64,000 nucleotides of DNA from Pseudomonas entomophila. Its GTDB lineage: Bacteria > Pseudomonadota > Gammaproteobacteria > Pseudomonadales > Pseudomonadaceae. Under the pieces are notes generated by a model. It ran no database searches. It had not been told where the DNA came from and saw nothing but the letters and a program-made list of their open reading frames with translations. The position numbers were made by a program, and so were the translations under genes. Shown piece after piece: positions 59,614 through 64,000 of the stretch; position 1 is the first letter of the stretch; each line of letters begins with the position of its first letter. Location: contig NZ_JARPQB010000004.1 in NCBI RefSeq assembly GCF_029478665.1, positions 52,503 through 116,502 on the forward strand, given 5' to 3'.

Positions 59614-62600
59614 TCAGGTGATGGTGAAGGTGTCTCCGTTGTTGGTCTGGAACGACTCGATGGTATTGGCGCCGGCATACCAGTCGACGAGCTTGACACC
59701 CGAGTCGACTTTACCGGTTTCCCAGTTGGCCTTGGTGAACAGGTAGGCATCGTCGCCCAGGCGGCTGAGCACGACATCGCTGAAGGTTTCGAACTTCTTC
59801 AGGATGACCTTGTCGGTGCCGACGGTGCCGGTATCCTGGATCGAGACCTGCGCCCAGGAGTCGACGGTATAGGTGTCGCCACCCTCCCCGCCATCCCCGA
59901 AACCTGCGGCGTTCATGGCCAACTGATCCGCACCGGCGCCACCGAACAACTTGTAGCCGACGCCATTGCCCGCCAGGCGATCATTGCCATCATCACCGTA
60001 CGCAGTGCCTCGGGCAGTCAGGATCGAGTCATTGCCAGCATCGCCATGGTAGATCCCACCAAGATCGTTGCCAGCGCTGGAGATGCTGTCATCACCATCA
60101 CCGCCATTGATGATGTCGGCCTGGGGCAGCGCACTGCTGCCGGTACGCATGAACACCCCGAAATCACCGTAGTAGATGCCGTCACCGAAGAGGGTGTCGT
60201 TACCCGCACCGCCATTGATGACATCATTGCCTTCGGCACCGAAGATCGTGTTGTAGCCGCTGTCGCCGTTGAGCACATCGTCGTAGGCAGAGCCGGCCAG
60301 CCCTTCGATACCAACCAGCACGTCACCTTCGGCATCACCACCGGTATTGACACCGGTGGCGAGGTTGACCGACACGGCCGACGCGCTGTTGACGTACCAG
60401 GCGAAGTCCTTGCCCGCGCCGCCATTGATGCTGTCGGCACCGGCACCACCGATGAAGTTCTCATCGCGCGAAGTACCGATCAGGGTGTCATTGAACGCCG
60501 ACCCCTCGAAGCTTTCGATGTTGAGGTAGGTGTCGGCACCCGTCGCATTGAGGTTCAACGTGATACCAGCGCCTTCGCCAGCGAACGTCAACAGATCGAC
60601 ACCGCCGGCACCGTCGAGGTAGTTGGCCTCATCGTTGACGACAAAGACATCGCTGGTACTGGAACCATAGAACCGCTCGATACTGTCGAACGTATCGCCC
60701 GCCGCAACACCGGTATGCACCCCGGTCTTGAAGTTCAGGGTAACGCCCGTCGCACTGTCGCCGTACGACACACTGTCCACGCCTGCACCACCAATGAAGC
60801 GGTCGGCGCCGCCAGCTCCCGCATAGAACGTGTCATTGCCAACACCACCGGTGATGATGTTGTCGCTGGCACTGTCATAGGCCACGAAGTTGCCGGTACC
60901 CAGGTAGGTCAGCGCCTCGACTTCGTTGGTCAGGCGGAAGCTGCTCAAGGTAGTGCGCACCTCGTCGTAGCCGCCACCCGCCTCCTCGGTCACCGTCGCG
61001 TTGCCATTGATGAAGTACACATCGTCACCCGCCCCACCCCGGAACCCCGTGGTGCCCGACGCGGTGGTGAAGGTATCGGCGAACGCCGTGCCGGTCACCG
61101 TGGCAAAACCGGTGAACACGTCACCCTGGGCATCGCCGCCGACACCAGTGCCACGCCCCGTGTTGTCGACGGTAATGCTGATCGCCTGGGTGGATGTCGA
61201 GTAGTCCAAGGTATCAGCGCCACCACCCCCCTCGAAGAGGTGCGCGGTGCCGTCGCTCACGAAGACGTCGGCGAAGGCCGAACCCCTGAAGACTTCGATG
61301 CTGTCGAAGGTATCGCCCGCCGCAATGCCGCCATGCACGCCGGTCTTGAAGTTCAAGGTGACCCCGCCAGTGGCATCGCCATACGAAACGGTGTCGTTGC
61401 CCGCGCCGCCGACGAAGCGGTCCGCGCCCGCGCCACCGTACAGCGTGTCGCTGCCGACGCCACCGGTGATGACGTTGTCGCTGGCGTTGCCATAGCCGAC
61501 GAAGTTGCCCGAACCCTGGTAGGTCAGGGCCTCGACATCGCTGGTCAGGCGATAGCTGGCCAACGTCGTGCGCACTTCATCGTAGCCACCCCCCGCGGCC
61601 TCGATCACTGTCGCGTTTGCATTGAGGTAGTAGATGTCGTTGCCATCGCCACCGCGCAGCGAAGTGGCAGCCGCCCAGGTGGTAAAGGTGTCGTCGAATG
61701 TCGAACCGGCCACAGTGACGATGCCGGTGAACACATCCCCTGCGGCATCGCCGCCGACACCGGTACCGCGCCCGGCATTGTCGACCGTGATGGCAATGGC
61801 CTGGCCGGAGCCCGAGTAATCCAGCGTGTCAGCACCGCCGCCACCCTCGAAGGTGTGAGCAGTGGCGTCACTGATGAAGGTGTCGGCAGCGGCCGAGCCA
61901 CGGAACACCTCGATCCCCTCGAAGGTGTCCCCCGTGGCGATCCCAGTGTGCTGGCCGGTCTTGAAATCGAGGGTGATGCCTGTGCTGCTATCGGCATAGG
62001 ACACCGTGTCGACACCCGCCCCACCGATGAAGCGATCGCCACCGGCGCCACCGAACAGCAAGTCGTTGCCCACGCCACCGGTGATCACGTTGGCGCTGGC
62101 ATTGCCGTAGCCGGTGAAGCTGCCACTGCCGATGTAGGTCAGCGCCTCGACCTCGTTGGTCAGGCGATAGTTGGCCAAGGTCGTGCGCACCTCATCGTAG
62201 CCACCGCCGACCTGTTCGAGCACGCTCGCATTGCCATGCACGATGTACACATCATCACCGGCGCCACCTTGCAGGTAGGACGAGGTCGACGTAGTGAAGG
62301 TGTCGTTCTGCGACGACCCCATCACCGTGGTGATGCCGGTGAACACATCACCCTGGGCGTCACCGCCCACGCCCGTGCCGCGATTGGTGTTGTCGATGGT
62401 GATGTTGACCGCCTGCGCGGAGCCCGAATAGTCCAGCACATCGGCGCCGCCGCCACCTTCGAAGGTGTGCGCCGTGGCATCGCTGACGAAACGGTCGGCC
62501 ACGGCCGTGCCACGGAACACCTCGATGCCCTCGAAGGTGTCACCCGCCGCGAACCCGGTGTGCACGCCAGTCTTGAAGTCGAGGGTGATGCCCGTGCTGC

Positions 62601-63465
62601 TGTCGGCATAGGACACGGTGTCGACACCCGCGCCACCGACGAAGCGGTCGCCACCGTCGCCACCGAGCAGCAGGTCGTTGCCGGCACCGCCAGTGATCAC
62701 GTTGGCGCTGGCATTGCCGTAGCCGGTGAAGTTGCCGGTACCAACGAAAGTCAGCGCCTCGACTTCATTGGTCAGGCGATAGTTGGCCAGCGTGGTGCGC
62801 ACTTCGTCATAGCCGTTACCGGCCAGCTCGTACACGCCGGCGCCGCCATGCACGTAGTAGACATCGTCGCCCGCGCCACCCTGCAGGGTGAGCGAAGCCG
62901 TCGAGGTCAGGGTGTCATTCTGCGCCGACCCGATCACCGTGGTGATGCCGGTGAACACGTCGCCCTGGGCATCGCCGCCCACGCCCGTGCCACGGCCGAG
63001 GTTGTCGATGGTGATGTTGACCGCCTGCGCGGAGCCCGAATAGTCCAGCACATCGACGCCGCCGCCACCTTCGAAGGTGTGCGCCGTGGCATCGCTGACG
63101 AAACGGTCGCCCACGGCCGTGCCACGGAACACCTCGATGCCCTCGAAGGTGTCACCCGCCGCAATCCCGGTGTGCTGGCCGGTCTTGAAGTCGAGGGTGA
63201 TGCCCGTACTGCTGTCGGCATAGGAGACGGTATCGACTCCCGCGCCACCGACGAAGCGGTCGCCACCGGCACCGCCGAACAGCAGGTCGTTGCCGGCGCC
63301 ACCGGTGATCACGTTGGCGCTGGCATTGCCGTAGCCGGTGAAGTTGCCGGTACCAACGAAAGTCAGCGCCTCGACTTCGTTGGTCAGGCGATAGGTGGCC
63401 AGGTTGGTGCGCACTTCGTCGTAGCCACCACCGGCCAGCTCGTACGCGGCCGCGCCGCCCGCCAC
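59614..63465 (-). CDS. RTX-type calcium-binding repeat protein, 3' part downstream of a frameshift
   Basis: The 1283 readable residues are built from repeats of about 204 aa (612 bp), each with a GGYDEVRTTLANYRLTNEVE segment, RTX nonapeptides (GGAGNDLLFGGAGGDRFVGGAG), TGITLDFKTGQHTG and GGDAQGDVFTGI. The last 300 residues have ordinary RTX blocks (GAEGNDVINGGAGNDTLFGDG) and a C-terminal domain like that of type I-secreted RTX proteins (FSDVVLSRLGDDAYLF, LVDWYAGANTIESFQ). Such proteins are secreted adhesins or enzymes that fold in Ca2+; no catalytic domain is seen here. The apparent start at 63465 is an artefact of the frame break, and the true 5' end is beyond the window. It lies directly upstream of flgF. 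Confidence 0.8.
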   Translation of the reverse strand: MAGGAAAYELAGGGYDEVRTNLATYRLTNEVEALTFVGTGNFTGYGNASANVITGGAGNDLLFGGAGGDRFVGGAGVDTVSYADSSTGITLDFKTGQHTGIAAGDTFEGIEVFRGTAVGDRFVSDATAHTFEGGGGVDVLDYSGSAQAVNITIDNLGRGTGVGGDAQGDVFTGITTVIGSAQNDTLTSTASLTLQGGAGDDVYYVHGGAGVYELAGNGYDEVRTTLANYRLTNEVEALTFVGTGNFTGYGNASANVITGGAGNDLLLGGDGGDRFVGGAGVDTVSYADSSTGITLDFKTGVHTGFAAGDTFEGIEVFRGTAVADRFVSDATAHTFEGGGGADVLDYSGSAQAVNITIDNTNRGTGVGGDAQGDVFTGITTVMGSSQNDTFTTSTSSYLQGGAGDDVYIVHGNASVLEQVGGGYDEVRTTLANYRLTNEVEALTYIGSGSFTGYGNASANVITGGVGNDLLFGGAGGDRFIGGAGVDTVSYADSSTGITLDFKTGQHTGIATGDTFEGIEVFRGSAAADTFISDATAHTFEGGGGADTLDYSGSGQAIAITVDNAGRGTGVGGDAAGDVFTGIVTVAGSTFDDTFTTWAAATSLRGGDGNDIYYLNANATVIEAAGGGYDEVRTTLASYRLTSDVEALTYQGSGNFVGYGNASDNVITGGVGSDTLYGGAGADRFVGGAGNDTVSYGDATGGVTLNFKTGVHGGIAAGDTFDSIEVFRGSAFADVFVSDGTAHLFEGGGGADTLDYSTSTQAISITVDNTGRGTGVGGDAQGDVFTGFATVTGTAFADTFTTASGTTGFRGGAGDDVYFINGNATVTEEAGGGYDEVRTTLSSFRLTNEVEALTYLGTGNFVAYDSASDNIITGGVGNDTFYAGAGGADRFIGGAGVDSVSYGDSATGVTLNFKTGVHTGVAAGDTFDSIERFYGSSTSDVFVVNDEANYLDGAGGVDLLTFAGEGAGITLNLNATGADTYLNIESFEGSAFNDTLIGTSRDENFIGGAGADSINGGAGKDFAWYVNSASAVSVNLATGVNTGGDAEGDVLVGIEGLAGSAYDDVLNGDSGYNTIFGAEGNDVINGGAGNDTLFGDGIYYGDFGVFMRTGSSALPQADIINGGDGDDSISSAGNDLGGIYHGDAGNDSILTARGTAYGDDGNDRLAGNGVGYKLFGGAGADQLAMNAAGFGDGGEGGDTYTVDSWAQVSIQDTGTVGTDKVILKKFETFSDVVLSRLGDDAYLFTKANWETGKVDSGVKLVDWYAGANTIESFQTNNGDTFTIT

Positions 63466-64000
63466 CCTGCAGGGTGAGCGAGGCCGTCGAGGTCAGGGTG
63501 TCGTTCTGCGCCGACCCGATCACCGTGGTGATGCCGGTGAACACGTCTCCCTGGGCATCGCCGCCCACGCCCGTGCCACGGCCGAGGTTGTCGATGGTGA
63601 TGTTGACCGCCTGCGCGGAGCCCGAATAGTCCAGCACATCGACGCCGCCGCCACCTTCGAAGGTGTGCGCCGTGGCATCGCTGACGAAACGGTCGCCCAC
63701 GGCCGTGCCACGGAACACCTCGATGCCCTCGAAGGTGTCACCCGCCGCAATCCCGGTGTGCTGGCCGGTCTTGAAGTCGAGGGTGATGCCCGTGCTGCTG
63801 TCGGCATAGGACACGGTGTCGACACCCGCGCCACCGACGAAGCGGTCGCCACCGGCACCGCCGAACAGCAGGTCGTTGCCGGCACCGCCGGTGATCACGT
63901 TGGCGCTGGCATTGCCGTAGCCGGTGAAGTTGCCGGTACCAATGAAAGTCAGCGCCTCGACTTCGTTGGTCAGGCGATAGGTGGCCAGGTTGGTGCGCAC
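63460..64000 (-). pseudogene. RTX-type repeat protein, 5' part upstream of the frameshift (runs off the window)
   Basis: The frame entering from the right edge encodes the same 204-aa repeat (RTNLATYRLTNEVEALTF onward) until LQGG at 63460, then leaves the repeat sequence and stops at 63152. Comparison with the copy 612 bp downstream shows that 26 bp, corresponding to roughly AGDDVYYVH, are missing at 63459/63460, so the gene is out of frame here. Either the gene is broken or frame-variable in this strain, or the assembly is wrong in a repeat. Confidence 0.75.

Noticed and set aside
60046..63477. 1143-codon plus-strand frame opposite the RTX gene
   Set aside because: The repeat structure on the minus strand (RTX nonapeptides) explains it; the antisense frame stays open only because the repeats mirror each other.

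Overview
The window is a nearly complete polar-flagellum and chemotaxis supercluster of a GC-rich gamma-proteobacterium, most likely a Pseudomonas of the P. putida/P. entomophila group. The evidence is the gene order (flgF-L, glycosylation genes, fliC-flaG-fliDST, fleQ, fleSR, fliE-J, fliK-R-flhB, flhA-flhF-fleN-fliA, cheYZAB, motCD, parC-parP-cheW), the FleQ/FleS/FleR/FleN regulators, a short flagellin, the HptB-HsbR-HsbA genes inside the cluster, and Pseudomonas-type REP elements with the 'GTAGGAGC' signature. Every gene from about 1.0 kb to the right edge lies on the minus strand, so the biological order runs from right to left. Only the toxin-like glycosyltransferase fragment at the left edge is on the plus strand.

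Layout in the direction of transcription (high to low coordinates): (1) 64000-59614, the 3' part of a large RTX-type calcium-binding repeat protein with 612-bp (204-aa) repeats, whose reading frame is broken by a 26-bp deletion at about 63459; (2) 59397-51084, flgFGHIJKL (rod, L and P rings, muramidase, hook-filament junction) behind its own sigma-54 promoter; (3) 50924-39679, a probable flagellin-glycosylation island of three very large glycosyltransferases and a ketoacyl-ACP synthase III homologue; (4) 39393-35772, flagellin fliC, flaG, cap fliD, chaperones fliS and fliT; (5) 35604-31337, master regulator fleQ and the two-component pair fleS-fleR; (6) 31230-25335, fliEFGHIJ (MS ring, C ring, export ATPase); (7) 25182-22768, hsbA-hsbR-hptB partner-switching genes; (8) 22696-15536, fliKLMNOPQR-flhB (hook length, switch, export gate); (9) 15187-10051, flhA, flhF, fleN, fliA; (10) 9956-1008, cheY, cheZ, cheA, cheB, motC, motD, parC, parP, cheW and a DUF2802 protein; (11) 3-980, a GT44/TcdA-TcdB-like glycosyltransferase domain.

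The genes form a regulatory hierarchy that can be read from the DNA. fleQ has a sigma-70-like promoter. Sigma-54 type elements (GG-N10-GC) lie 40-50 nt before flgF, fleS, fliE, fliK, fliL and flhA. Sigma-28 (FliA) type elements lie before fliC and fliS. FlhF and FleN set the polar position and number of flagella, and ParC/ParP place the chemotaxis array at the pole. HptB/HsbR/HsbA is known in P. aeruginosa to connect to FlgM and c-di-GMP signalling. FleQ keeps the residues known to bind c-di-GMP.

Less ordinary parts are: the RTX gene upstream of flgF, where flgE is normally found; a perfect 108-bp x 3 REP array between fliK and fliL; a fourfold short motif in the CheA linker; a FleQ-box-like site before the first glycosyltransferase gene; and the AT-richer toxin-type gene at the left edge. 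No RNA genes, CRISPR arrays or insertion sequences were seen.
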